From Pseudomonadales bacterium (GTDB lineage: Bacteria; Pseudomonadota; Gammaproteobacteria; Pseudomonadales; DC-out160): DNA of 12,307 nt. The notes below the pieces were generated by a model, which worked only from the letters and a program-made list of their open reading frames with translations, had not been told where the DNA came from and did not search any database. Shown here one piece after another: positions 5,743 to 12,307 of this stretch. The stretch is from NCBI GenBank assembly GCA_016765265.1, contig JAESQG010000324.1:1-12307 (forward strand), in the 5' to 3' direction. Within the stretch, counting starts at the first letter, position 1. Every line of letters begins with the position of its first letter. The translations under genes and the position numbers were made by a program.

Positions 5743-6626
5743 CATTCAAAACACCGAGCTACTAGTTCAAAGGTTTCTTGCGGATATTCCTGCATAAAGT
5801 TGTGCCGCCCTTTTACCTCTATCGCCTTAATATGGGTATTTAATGTAGCGGCTTTTACGCAACTTTGATGGATGGGAGATTCATCGTTGCCACTGTGAAT
5901 AATGATGGTAGGCACTTTTACTGTATCAATAGCATTCCAAATAGTAGCTGGCGGGCTCGTCACAAATTGCGTCTCTAATTTTGGCGGGCATAACAGGGAC
6001 ACAGCACCGCTATCTGGGTCTTCAAATAGGGTAAAGTCCAAAAGACATTCCAGGGCATCTTCACGCCAATCGCAAAATGCTTTTTTGCTAGAGAAAAAGG
6101 CTTTCGCGTCCTCTCTACTGGACCACCCACTTATTCGATCAACAATACGGCTAGTCATGGGATTGTTTTCATCATCAACACTACTAAACATATCCAACAT
6201 CTCTTGCGGGAAAATCATCGGGTCGAGTAATACCAGTCCCGAAAATAGATGAGGGTTTTCCGCCGCCATTATTAAACTTAACGACGCCCCGTAACTATGC
6301 CCTAGAGCAAAGACGGGTTTATTCTGATCCGATACTTGCTGGCTCTCCATTACCGTTTGTACTTGATCCATAGCACCTCTCCAACCGAAAAATTCTCCTC
6401 CTATATCGCTTTCGCCGTGCCCCTGAAAGTCTTGAGTGAACAATCCATAATCCGCCGATAACAGTTTAAGCAAGGGCCAATAAACTTGACCAGAAAAGGC
6501 GACACCATGAAGAAAATGAATAGTAGCTAGATCAGGGTGCCTCATGTTTAAGCCCCTTAAATAAAAACCCGGCTCCACTTCATATTGCCACTTCGGCGCG
6601 TTTGCCAAGACTTCACAGTTTTTCAT
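5742..6626 (-). CDS. Alpha/beta-fold hydrolase (esterase-like)
   Basis: A 294-residue cytosolic serine hydrolase with a complete catalytic set. Oxyanion motif FLHG at 38-41, QDFQGHGESD at 65-74, nucleophile elbow GHSYG at 109-113 with Ser111, acid Asp248 in HSGNDESP (or Asp135 in LLDP), and His275 in GRHNF. A helical cap lies about 140-230. There is no signal peptide. Substrate is unknown; the fold covers esterases, lactonases, C-C hydrolases and epoxide hydrolases. Asp248 with the late His275 and Ser nucleophile favours ester or C-C bond hydrolysis. It faces the Baeyer-Villiger monooxygenase tail to tail, an arrangement that suggests, but does not show, hydrolysis of its ester product. The start ATG has a weak GGGA about nine bases upstream. 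Confidence 0.88.
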   Translation of the reverse strand: MKNCEVLANAPKWQYEVEPGFYLRGLNMRHPDLATIHFLHGVAFSGQVYWPLLKLLSADYGLFTQDFQGHGESDIGGEFFGWRGAMDQVQTVMESQQVSDQNKPVFALGHSYGASLSLIMAAENPHLFSGLVLLDPMIFPQEMLDMFSSVDDENNPMTSRIVDRISGWSSREDAKAFFSSKKAFCDWREDALECLLDFTLFEDPDSGAVSLLCPPKLETQFVTSPPATIWNAIDTVKVPTIIIHSGNDESPIHQSCVKAATLNTHIKAIEVKGRHNFMQEYPQETFELVARCFE

Positions 6627-6894
6627 ATTTTAATCCCAAAGGCTCTGAAGGTTTATTATTACGAGGTCATTCTACTTAGCTCGTTTAAAAAGACAAGTAT
6701 ATATAAGCCGTTGATTCAACTACACTATTACTTTCAACAACGAGTACCAACAAGACAGACATCCCCATAAATATTCGATCAGGATCCCCAGATGGACTTG
6801 ACCACGACACTGATACTATCTATGTTTCAAGCGGGTAAAAGGAAATATCGCACGCATCACCGTAACCCTCAATCTCAGTAAGGAGTTATTCAAA
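6627..6894. promoter_or_regulatory. Divergent promoter region with candidate plus-strand promoter
   Basis: For the plus-strand gene at 6895, TTGACC (6798-6803) and TATGTT (6821-6826) are 17 bp apart, giving a leader near 60 nt. For the minus-strand hydrolase, TATACT (6701-6696 on the minus strand) is a possible -10, but no good -35 is at the right distance. A perfect odd palindrome GTTGATTCAAC (6710-6720) sits just upstream of it and may be a regulator site. The rest of the gap shows nothing further. Confidence 0.35.
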
Positions 6895-7344
6895 ATGAGA
6901 CAGACATTTTCTTTTTTATCAAAATTGGTAATTGCTCCGCTGCTGATTTCAATCACTTGTTCATCATATGCCGCAGACGACAAAAAATTTGCCTACTTAT
7001 TTGGTCAAGATGGAGAAATCAAAACCATTTGTAATAATATTGTTTTCAGTACATCAACCCATGCAGCTCCACCGCCTCTTGGAAATGGTAAGAAAATATT
7101 CGATCAATGCAGTCAAAAAACACATCCTTGGGGTCCAAAATACTCTTCAGAGTATGTAATGATTCTCACCTCCAAACTTTGGGTAGAAGAGCAAATCAAT
7201 GACACAAAAAATTCTACCCATAAAATCGAAGAAAAACTAACAGGTGAAATTGCAAAGCTAACGAATGAGATACAGGATTTGAAAAAGCATTACGCATTAA
7301 TGCAAAAGAATTTTGAAAAGCTCATAAATGAACAGCGTCCTTAG
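6895..7344 (+). CDS. Small exported coiled-coil protein of unknown function
   Basis: A 149-residue protein with a clear Sec signal peptide: R2, hydrophobic core about 11-21, then SSYA|ADD with predicted signal peptidase I cleavage after Ala26. The mature protein has a short domain (about 27-95) containing FAYLFGQDG, two cysteines (C46 and C72, possible disulfide), a proline patch APPPLG and HPWGPKYSSEYV. Residues about 98-147 form a charged, heptad-like helix, probably a coiled coil for oligomerisation. I do not recognise the family. TAAGGAG nine bases before the ATG is a strong ribosome binding site, which argues that this is a real gene. It is probably periplasmic. It is followed 15 bp later by the end of a convergent gene. 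Confidence 0.68.
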   Translation: MRQTFSFLSKLVIAPLLISITCSSYAADDKKFAYLFGQDGEIKTICNNIVFSTSTHAAPPPLGNGKKIFDQCSQKTHPWGPKYSSEYVMILTSKLWVEEQINDTKNSTHKIEEKLTGEIAKLTNEIQDLKKHYALMQKNFEKLINEQRP

Positions 7345-7361
7345 GGGATAATGCTTATCTC
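7345..7361. terminator. Short hairpin filling the 15-bp convergent gap
   Basis: GATAA (7347-7351) and TTATC (7355-7359) pair across a three-base loop, with a G-T and a G-C pair able to extend the stem outward. It occupies the whole gap between two convergent stop codons. The stem is AT-rich and has no T-run, so terminator function is uncertain. Confidence 0.25.
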
Positions 7362-7962
7362 AAACTTCCTCCTGATAAATAATCTTTTCGCCCCAGCGTT
7401 TGATCAATGGCAATTCACCTGCCCATACTGCTAAGGATAGGTCATCTCTATCATCGATAGGCCCCCCGGTTCGCACTTTCACCGCACCCTCACCAATATT
7501 CATTTTTAACAAGGTGGTGGCTTTCAGCTCCTTATCGTTGGGTACGCGTATTTGGTTCCATCGGCCTGGCTCCAACTGTTCGATAAAGTGTGTATATATT
7601 TTCAATTGCTCCGCCTCATCATCGACCGCTGTAAATGCGCCAAACAAAACTGCCGATCGATAGTTGGCACTATGGTTAAAGGCGGACTTCGCCATTACCC
7701 AACTATTAAATTCGGCAAATGATACACAACTATTACTACCGCCAGTAAGTTGTTTTACCAGTCGACTGCCACGACTGCCATGAATATATATCGCCTCATC
7801 CACGCGCCAACAAAGCATAGGAATCGATATGGGATCTCCGCCCTGGTTAAAACAAATATGAGCCATTTTAAGATCATCAATAATGGGATATAAATCAGCT
7901 TTCATGTAGCTGGCTCTGAAGGCGGATCGCTTAACTTGGGATTGGGAGGTTTTGTTTAACAC
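7360..7962 (-). CDS. PPOX/NimA-like flavin-nucleotide-binding protein
   Basis: A 200-residue cytosolic protein of the pyridoxamine 5'-phosphate oxidase-like split-barrel superfamily (COG3467 type), expected to bind FMN, haem or F420 and often called nitroimidazole-resistance-like. Visible: R12..R16 at the N-terminus before the first helix, LKMAHICFNQGGDPISIPM (31-49), the family hallmark IHGSRGSRLVKQL (60-72), and FNHSANYRSAVLFG (95-108) contacting the cofactor phosphate in relatives. Start is GTG at 7962, chosen because AAGGA lies seven bases upstream and because the N-terminal Arg motif would be lost from the only nearby ATG (7905). It diverges from a MocR-type regulator across 92 bp, a pairing common for this family, and is probably controlled by it. 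Exact reaction unknown; true PdxH activity is unlikely given its divergence. Confidence 0.85.
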   Translation of the reverse strand: MLNKTSQSQVKRSAFRASYMKADLYPIIDDLKMAHICFNQGGDPISIPMLCWRVDEAIYIHGSRGSRLVKQLTGGSNSCVSFAEFNSWVMAKSAFNHSANYRSAVLFGAFTAVDDEAEQLKIYTHFIEQLEPGRWNQIRVPNDKELKATTLLKMNIGEGAVKVRTGGPIDDRDDLSLAVWAGELPLIKRWGEKIIYQEEV

Positions 7963-7996
7963 GCTTAGTCCTTAATAAAGTAAATTGTTATTGCAT

Positions 7997-8049
7997 TTGA
8001 CTTACCCTCAGTGTCCGGTAATATTGGCTCTACTAGAAGACCCAATATT
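7997..8049. promoter_or_regulatory. Divergent promoter with inverted-repeat operator for MocR regulator
   Basis: Perfect eight-base inverted repeat AATATTGG (8020-8027) and CCAATATT (8042-8049), centres 22 bp apart, about two helical turns, fitting a dimer. On the plus strand TTGACT (7997-8002) with TAATAT (8019-8024) after 16 bp is a plausible promoter for the regulator, so the left half-site covers the -10 and autorepression is likely. A partial third half-site, CCAATTTG, lies at 8064-8071 inside the gene. Confidence 0.5.
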
Positions 8050-8054
8050 GTATA

Positions 8055-9602
8055 ATGTATGGTGCCAATTTGAAAACTACTGAACATGATTCTCTTCGTG
8101 ATTTTGAATGTGATAAAAAATCACGAACCCCCCTGCAACTACAGATATACCTAGCCATTAAAGAGAGAATTCTCGCAGGCAGGTTAGTTCCTCAAACGCG
8201 ATTACCCTCTAGCCGAGAGCTGTCAATAGCCTTGGCCGTAAGTCGCAACACCGTCACTGGCGCTCTGGAACAACTAAAATCAGAGGGATATATAAAAACA
8301 AAACCCGGTGCAGGACATTACGTCTCAGATGAATTACCCGACCATTTTCTAAAAGTTAGCACTACTACAAAACCAATCACTACAACAAAACCCAGCACCC
8401 CCCAAACAATTATTAAATCACGCAAGATATCTGAACTTTCTCTCTCATCCTTGGGACAATCATTAATACCTAAGCCCCGCCTTCGGGGTTTAGGTAATAG
8501 CAGCTTTGAACCCGGAGTACCTGATCTTAAAGCATTTCCACTTAAGAAATGGAACCAAATCTATCATCGTCAAGGTCAACGGCAGTCTCTGTTAGGATAC
8601 GATTCGTTTCAAGGCTACCAACCCTTGCGTGATGTGTTGTCTGATTATCTGCGATCATCTCGTGGATTGGTGTGTACTCCAGAGCAAATCATTATCACCA
8701 CGGGAGCACAGCAAGCTTCAAGCATCGCAATTCAAATCCTATTAGAACAAGGGGACGAAGTTTATGTTGAAAACCCGGGTTATGTGGGTATGCGAAAAGC
8801 CTTTGAGGCACAAGGGGTAAAGCCTATTGGTATTGACGTGGGCGACCAGGGTATTGACGTCAACAAATTACCAAAACAGCCCACCGGTAAGCTACTCTGC
8901 ATCACCCCAACCCATCAATACCCAATGGGAGGAATAGTGCCTTTAGCAAACCGTTTGAAGATTTTGCAATGGGCCGTCGACAATCATATCTGGGTGCTAG
9001 AAGATGACTATGATAGCGAGTATCACTACGATCATAAACCCATTGCGGCTATGCAAGGCTTAGGCTTCCAAGACCACGTCATTTATATCGGATCATTTAG
9101 TAAAGTTTTATACCCAGGCCTGAGGCTAGGGTATTTGGTAGTACCAGAGTATTTGGTGAATCCATGCGTTGAGGCCAAAAATCATATGACCGGGCAGACG
9201 CCTAATATTGAACAAGCGACCGTGGCAGAATTTATTGAGTCGGGACAGTTTTTACGTCATCTACGGAAAATGCGCCTCATTTACGAAGAAAAATTAAAGG
9301 CTATTTTACGTTCCTGTCAAAAACATTTGTCCGATATCGCTTCCCCACAATACACCGGAGCGGGTATGCATATCGTATTGACCTTCAATGCTACACTGAA
9401 TGATCGTAGCCTAAAAGATATTGATGTAGTTAATGCTTTGAATAAAAAAAGGCTATTCGCCAGTGCGCTATCTACCTATTATTTAAAGCGTCCGCAACAT
9501 CAAGGCTTGGTATTAGGGTTCGCCAATACTGATGTGCGAGACATGGATAAGAAAATAAAAATGCTTCGCCAAGTAGTAAACTCATTGTTATCCCATGGTT
9601 AG
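8055..9602 (+). CDS. MocR/PdxR-family transcriptional regulator (GntR wHTH fused to aminotransferase)
   Basis: A 515-residue chimera. Residues about 26-92 are a GntR winged helix (LQLQIYLAIKERILAGRL, LPSSREL, VSRNTV, LEQLKSEGYI). A Thr/Lys/Ser/Pro-rich linker runs about 93-145. Residues about 150-512 are a fold-type I aminotransferase domain with GAQQA (217-221), VENPGY (238-243), TPTHQYPMGG (284-293), EDDYDSEYHYDHKP (316-329) and SFSK350VLYPGLRLGY, where Lys350 is the PLP Schiff-base residue. PLP-binding is therefore intact. It is a cytosolic DNA-binding regulator, sensing PLP or an amino compound. Start: ATG 8055 gives the expected N-terminal length, but has no good Shine-Dalgarno and overlaps a TATAAT (8051-8056); TTG at 8070 is the only close alternative. 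It likely controls the diverging PPOX gene and perhaps the downstream oxygenase, which begins 148 bp later. Confidence 0.93.
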   Translation: MYGANLKTTEHDSLRDFECDKKSRTPLQLQIYLAIKERILAGRLVPQTRLPSSRELSIALAVSRNTVTGALEQLKSEGYIKTKPGAGHYVSDELPDHFLKVSTTTKPITTTKPSTPQTIIKSRKISELSLSSLGQSLIPKPRLRGLGNSSFEPGVPDLKAFPLKKWNQIYHRQGQRQSLLGYDSFQGYQPLRDVLSDYLRSSRGLVCTPEQIIITTGAQQASSIAIQILLEQGDEVYVENPGYVGMRKAFEAQGVKPIGIDVGDQGIDVNKLPKQPTGKLLCITPTHQYPMGGIVPLANRLKILQWAVDNHIWVLEDDYDSEYHYDHKPIAAMQGLGFQDHVIYIGSFSKVLYPGLRLGYLVVPEYLVNPCVEAKNHMTGQTPNIEQATVAEFIESGQFLRHLRKMRLIYEEKLKAILRSCQKHLSDIASPQYTGAGMHIVLTFNATLNDRSLKDIDVVNALNKKRLFASALSTYYLKRPQHQGLVLGFANTDVRDMDKKIKMLRQVVNSLLSHG

Positions 9603-9637
9603 CGTTTTGTCACCCTAAGTACAGATGATAATCTCTA

Positions 9638-9685
9638 AATATTGGTATACTAGCCTTGACGGGATATAGCCCCATAAAATATATA
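9638..9685 (+). promoter_or_regulatory. Candidate promoter of MpaB-like oxygenase with upstream MocR half-site
   Basis: TTGACG (9656-9661) and TATATA (9680-9685) are 18 bp apart. AATATTGG (9638-9645), identical to the half-site in the MocR intergenic region, lies upstream of the -35, followed by TACTAG (9647-9652); in the MocR region AATATTGG is followed by the same TACTAG one base further away. A site at about -55 to -40 would suit activation. No second, inverted half-site is present here. Confidence 0.4.
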
Positions 9686-9750
9686 CTAACAAACCAACAC
9701 GTTCGACCATCAACTAATGCCAGCCAATCACAAGCTAGAGGCGAATTGCA

Positions 9751-11160
9751 ATGACTATTACCCTAAAAGATCTTCAGGAGAAAGTACGTCTACAAAAGGA
9801 GCTGGTTCCTGCTTTGTACGGTAATGTTGATTTTGAGATGACACCGGAACGGTTCACTGATGACCCCAACGTGGAAAGTATGATTTCGGGGAAATTAGAG
9901 AAGAAGTATCGTAAAAAACTGCTCCGCGACAAAGAAAGTATAGAGCGCGCAAGGGCCTACACCATGCTAGGTGACACGGTTGCAGATGCCTATGCGGCTT
10001 TAATGGTGAAACAATATAGATTTAGAGAATTGGTTGATATGCTGGACCAGGCATGCGAATACGGCGTCGAAAGTGTTCCCAATGCACCTGAAGAGTTGGT
10101 CCAGTTTATCGCTGCCATGGAAAAAATACCTGAATGGTTAGATATGGATTTAGTGGATCAAGGAGCACGACATAGTCGTATTCACATGGCAACATTAGTT
10201 CCATTTGCTCTACGCGGTACGTTTATCGCAACCTTCATGAATAAATACTCAGGTCTACCCATGTCAATGACCGGCACCTTGTCAGGCAATTCGGCAGCAA
10301 GACGGGTCAACGAAACCGGCAGTTTTTTTACCAGTGCCACGCTACCCGGTGCCCTTAGACGCAATGGTAACGCTTTTAAGGCCGCCGCAAAAGTGAGACT
10401 CATGCACTCAATGGTTCGATATGATTTTCTCTCAAAACCAGGCAAGTGGGATTGTGAAACTTATGGCATACCCATTCCGCAAGTTGATCAAATGCCCGCA
10501 GGTACCATTCCCGCATTTTTAACTGCTTTTAAAGTCATACAACAAGGGCGAAAACATTTTACTCGTTCAGAGCGAGGCATTGTCGAACTCTGTCGATACC
10601 AAAGTTATCTATTGGGCTTACCCGAGGAGTTATTACCCGGCACACCCAGAGAGATATTCAATATCATGATGACTTACAGCTCAACGCTAAGGGAAGGATA
10701 TGATGATACTGTCGGCGGTGAATTAGTAAGAGCGACCATGGCCGGATACAGACCTCGGGACAAATCGCTGAAGAGCAGAATTTACAATGAAATTGAGAAA
10801 AGTTTCTCCCGTGTTTTTTTCCATCAAATATTCACTGGCGTAACGGGCAAGCCCTACGCAAAAATTATGGGTGTTGAGGCTGACTTAAAAGACTACGCAC
10901 TATTTGCAGCAGCGAATTGTTACATTTTACCGCAAATGGGTTTCCATATGGTGGCAGAAAAAATACCCATTCTGGACGGTATTGCAGATAAAAGCTTAAT
11001 AAAGAAAATACATCATTTGTTAACCGAATATGGACATGCAGAGTTTATAACAGACTCCTCGGATTACTCCTACACCAAGAAACCAGCAATTAAACCTATC
11101 ACCGGCATCGCTAAAAGCAATGTATTGCCCTGGAAAGGAGGTCAGCCAGCTACAGCATGA
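9751..11160 (+). CDS. MpaB/Lcp-like (DUF2236) haem-type oxygenase
   Basis: A 469-residue protein of the oxygenase MpaB / latex-clearing-protein family. Family relatives bind b-type haem and cleave C=C bonds in isoprenoid chains with O2, giving aldehyde and ketone ends. Key region: LSGNSAARRVNETGSFF (177-193) and AAAKVRLMHSMVRYDF (211-226). H219 with R223 (H-x-x-x-R) and R216 align with the haem-ligand His198/Arg202 region of LcpK30 as I recall it. R185-x-x-E188-T189 matches the Lcp R-x-x-K-T motif, but with Glu for Lys. No Sec or Tat signal is visible, so it is probably cytosolic or membrane-associated, unlike secreted Lcp. The N-terminal 120 residues are helical and charged. GAGG nine bases upstream supports the ATG. 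It sits just after the MocR gene and overlaps the convergent dehydrogenase-like gene by 11 bp. Substrate unknown; rubber is unlikely for an unexported protein. Confidence 0.82.
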   Translation: MTITLKDLQEKVRLQKELVPALYGNVDFEMTPERFTDDPNVESMISGKLEKKYRKKLLRDKESIERARAYTMLGDTVADAYAALMVKQYRFRELVDMLDQACEYGVESVPNAPEELVQFIAAMEKIPEWLDMDLVDQGARHSRIHMATLVPFALRGTFIATFMNKYSGLPMSMTGTLSGNSAARRVNETGSFFTSATLPGALRRNGNAFKAAAKVRLMHSMVRYDFLSKPGKWDCETYGIPIPQVDQMPAGTIPAFLTAFKVIQQGRKHFTRSERGIVELCRYQSYLLGLPEELLPGTPREIFNIMMTYSSTLREGYDDTVGGELVRATMAGYRPRDKSLKSRIYNEIEKSFSRVFFHQIFTGVTGKPYAKIMGVEADLKDYALFAAANCYILPQMGFHMVAEKIPILDGIADKSLIKKIHHLLTEYGHAEFITDSSDYSYTKKPAIKPITGIAKSNVLPWKGGQPATA

Positions 11161-12307
11161 GCTTAGAAGCTTCACTCGTCACAGGCACCAAACGAATAAT
11201 CTGTCCACCAGCACTGTGTTCTAACAAAAGATAAATATTACCATCGGCACCCATTTCGATATCTCGTATCCGCGCCAAGCCCTTAATCACAGTTTCCATA
11301 TGTACTAGTTTATTTCCGTCGAGAACCATACGATACAACTCTGTCGCCTTCAGAGACCCCACTAATGCATTGTGCTTCCATTTTGGGAACTGATCACCAT
11401 CATAGAAAATAAAACTCGACACGGCTGGTGAAGGCGTCAGATCCACCACGGGCTGTTCAATGTCTTTCAGATCAAACTCAATATCTAGATTGTTGCCATA
11501 CTCCACGGCCGACCCATCATAATCCAGACCCAGAGAATATAACGGCCAACCGTAATTTCTACCGGGTAGCAGTAAATTTAGCTCATCTCCCCCGCGAGGC
11601 CCCATTTCAGTACCCCACAGCTGACCCGTTTGAAAGTTAAATTCCAAGCCCTGAGGGCTTCTGTGGCCATAGGTCCAAATGGTTTTAAAGGCACCCTCCG
11701 TATCCAAAAACGGGTTGTCAGTGGGTACACCTCCGTCATCATGCATACGGTGTATCTTGCCATAGGGCGTACTCAAGTCCTGTATACCATGATAATTCGA
11801 CTTACCCTTTACGCCAATACTCATATATACGTGATTCTGATCATCGAAGGTAATACGACCACCCGCTCCCATATCAGGCAAAGGCGAATAAAAATCCTTA
11901 TCGGCACTCCAAATGGTTTCTTCATCGACCCATTCACCATCTTTGATGCGAGCACGCACCAATTTATTGAAACTTGTAGGCAGTAACACGCTGCAGTCCG
12001 CGCAACGTTCCGTGTAGTGTAGATAAATCCAGCCATTCTCTGCATATTGCGGGTGCAAGGCTACGTCAAGCAACCATCCCAAACCAAAATCCAATGAGAA
12101 TAATTCAATACCATCGTCATGGACCAAGGGGGTCCCTTTCACGAGTTCCGATAATGCACCATCGGTGGATACAATGCGCAACCCTTGATTTTTTTCAGTT
12201 ACGAGAATTCGGCCATCGGGCAAAGGAGCAATAGAAAATGGGAAAGGATGTAAGCTACTCGTGACCACCTCCATCCGAAAATCATGTAACTCAGTTTTGA
12301 TCGTATT
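11150..12307 (-). CDS. PQQ-dependent sugar (glucose/sorbosone) dehydrogenase-like protein, 5' end outside window
   Basis: A beta-propeller of the soluble PQQ glucose/aldose dehydrogenase family. The reading frame stays open to the window edge: residues before the Met at 12274 read ...TELHDFR-MEVV, matching the usual start of the first blade, so that Met is internal and the true start and any signal peptide are missing. Counting from it: LPDGRILVTEK (18-28), LLDVALHP (68-75), GGRITFDD (138-145), YGKIHRMHDDG (171-181), YGHR205SPQGL, PRGGDELNLL (226-235), GRNYGWP (238-244), VGSLK309ATELYRM, R335-I-R337-D. Lys and Arg residues recalled as PQQ contacts are present. The catalytic His normally four residues before Arg140 is Gly136 here. 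A CADC pair (C91/C94) lies in an insertion. It may be a non-canonical dehydrogenase or only a binding propeller; the stop overlaps the convergent oxygenase gene. Confidence 0.86.
   Translation of the reverse strand, partial: NTIKTELHDFRMEVVTSSLHPFPFSIAPLPDGRILVTEKNQGLRIVSTDGALSELVKGTPLVHDDGIELFSLDFGLGWLLDVALHPQYAENGWIYLHYTERCADCSVLLPTSFNKLVRARIKDGEWVDEETIWSADKDFYSPLPDMGAGGRITFDDQNHVYMSIGVKGKSNYHGIQDLSTPYGKIHRMHDDGGVPTDNPFLDTEGAFKTIWTYGHRSPQGLEFNFQTGQLWGTEMGPRGGDELNLLLPGRNYGWPLYSLGLDYDGSAVEYGNNLDIEFDLKDIEQPVVDLTPSPAVSSFIFYDGDQFPKWKHNALVGSLKATELYRMVLDGNKLVHMETVIKGLARIRDIEMGADGNIYLLLEHSAGGQIIRLVPVTSEASKLML

Noticed and set aside
6585..6770. Plus-strand 61-codon open frame spanning the hydrolase start and the gap
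   Set aside because: It overlaps the hydrolase N-terminus antisense, has no ribosome binding site, and its composition is unlike a real protein.
7400..7663. Plus-strand 87-codon open frame antisense to the PPOX gene
   Set aside because: A shadow frame of a gene with clear family motifs on the other strand; no start signal.
7903..7905. ATG as start of the PPOX gene
   Set aside because: It would remove the N-terminal Arg motif, and the upstream GTG at 7962 has an AAGGA at the right spacing.
11630..11986. Plus-strand 118-codon open frame antisense to the PQQ-type gene
   Set aside because: It lies wholly inside a strongly conserved propeller gene, with no ribosome binding site or recognisable motif.
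12272..12274. Met codon as start of the PQQ-type gene
   Set aside because: The frame remains open upstream to the window edge and the preceding residues (TELHDFR) fit the family's N-terminal blade, so the Met is internal.

Overview
The window looks like a stretch of chromosome from an AT-leaning, free-living marine or environmental gammaproteobacterium (Cellvibrionales/Spongiibacteraceae-like is my best guess, low confidence). The guess rests on gene content: Baeyer-Villiger monooxygenases, an MpaB/Lcp-type oxygenase, a PQQ-type dehydrogenase, a MocR regulator and many short orphan exported proteins. I see no rRNA, tRNA, CRISPR array, transposase, phage or plasmid gene, and nothing that marks a mobile island.

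Layout. (1) 1-1865: an EthA-type Baeyer-Villiger monooxygenase on the minus strand, with a palindrome over its probable -35 box and short tandem repeats on both sides. (2) 1866-2357: a minus-strand two-helix DUF4282 membrane protein. (3) 2358-3737: two plus-strand genes, a stand-alone CopZ-N-like zinc/[2Fe-2S] protein behind a promoter with a 20-bp spacer and internal dyad (MerR-like geometry), and a small lipoprotein with a Met/Ser-rich tether. (4) 3738-6626: a second, HAPMO-like Baeyer-Villiger monooxygenase on the plus strand, convergent with an alpha/beta hydrolase, with a hairpin between them. (5) 6627-7344: a small orphan exported coiled-coil protein. (6) 7360-9602: a PPOX/NimA-like flavin-binding protein diverging from a MocR-type (GntR plus aminotransferase) regulator, with a perfect inverted repeat between them. 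(7) 9603-11160: an MpaB/DUF2236 haem-type oxygenase whose upstream region carries one more copy of that repeat's half-site. (8) 11150-12307: a PQQ-dependent sugar-dehydrogenase-like protein on the minus strand. It overlaps the oxygenase gene tail to tail by 11 bp and its 5' end lies outside the window.

How the genes may work together (inference): four oxidative enzymes and an esterase-like hydrolase sit within 12 kb. An MpaB/Lcp-type enzyme cleaves C=C bonds of isoprenoid chains to carbonyls, a Baeyer-Villiger enzyme turns ketones into esters, and an alpha/beta hydrolase opens esters. The set could therefore form a scavenging route for terpenoid, isoprenoid or other lipid ketones. The genes are mostly separate transcription units, so this is a neighbourhood and not an operon.

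A recurring feature is short imperfect tandem duplication (units of 6-20 bp) in the non-coding gaps and once inside a gene. The points most worth checking are the PQQ-type enzyme with Gly where the catalytic His is expected, the Lys-to-Glu change in the Lcp-like active-site motif, the candidate MocR regulon motif, and the MerR-like promoter.
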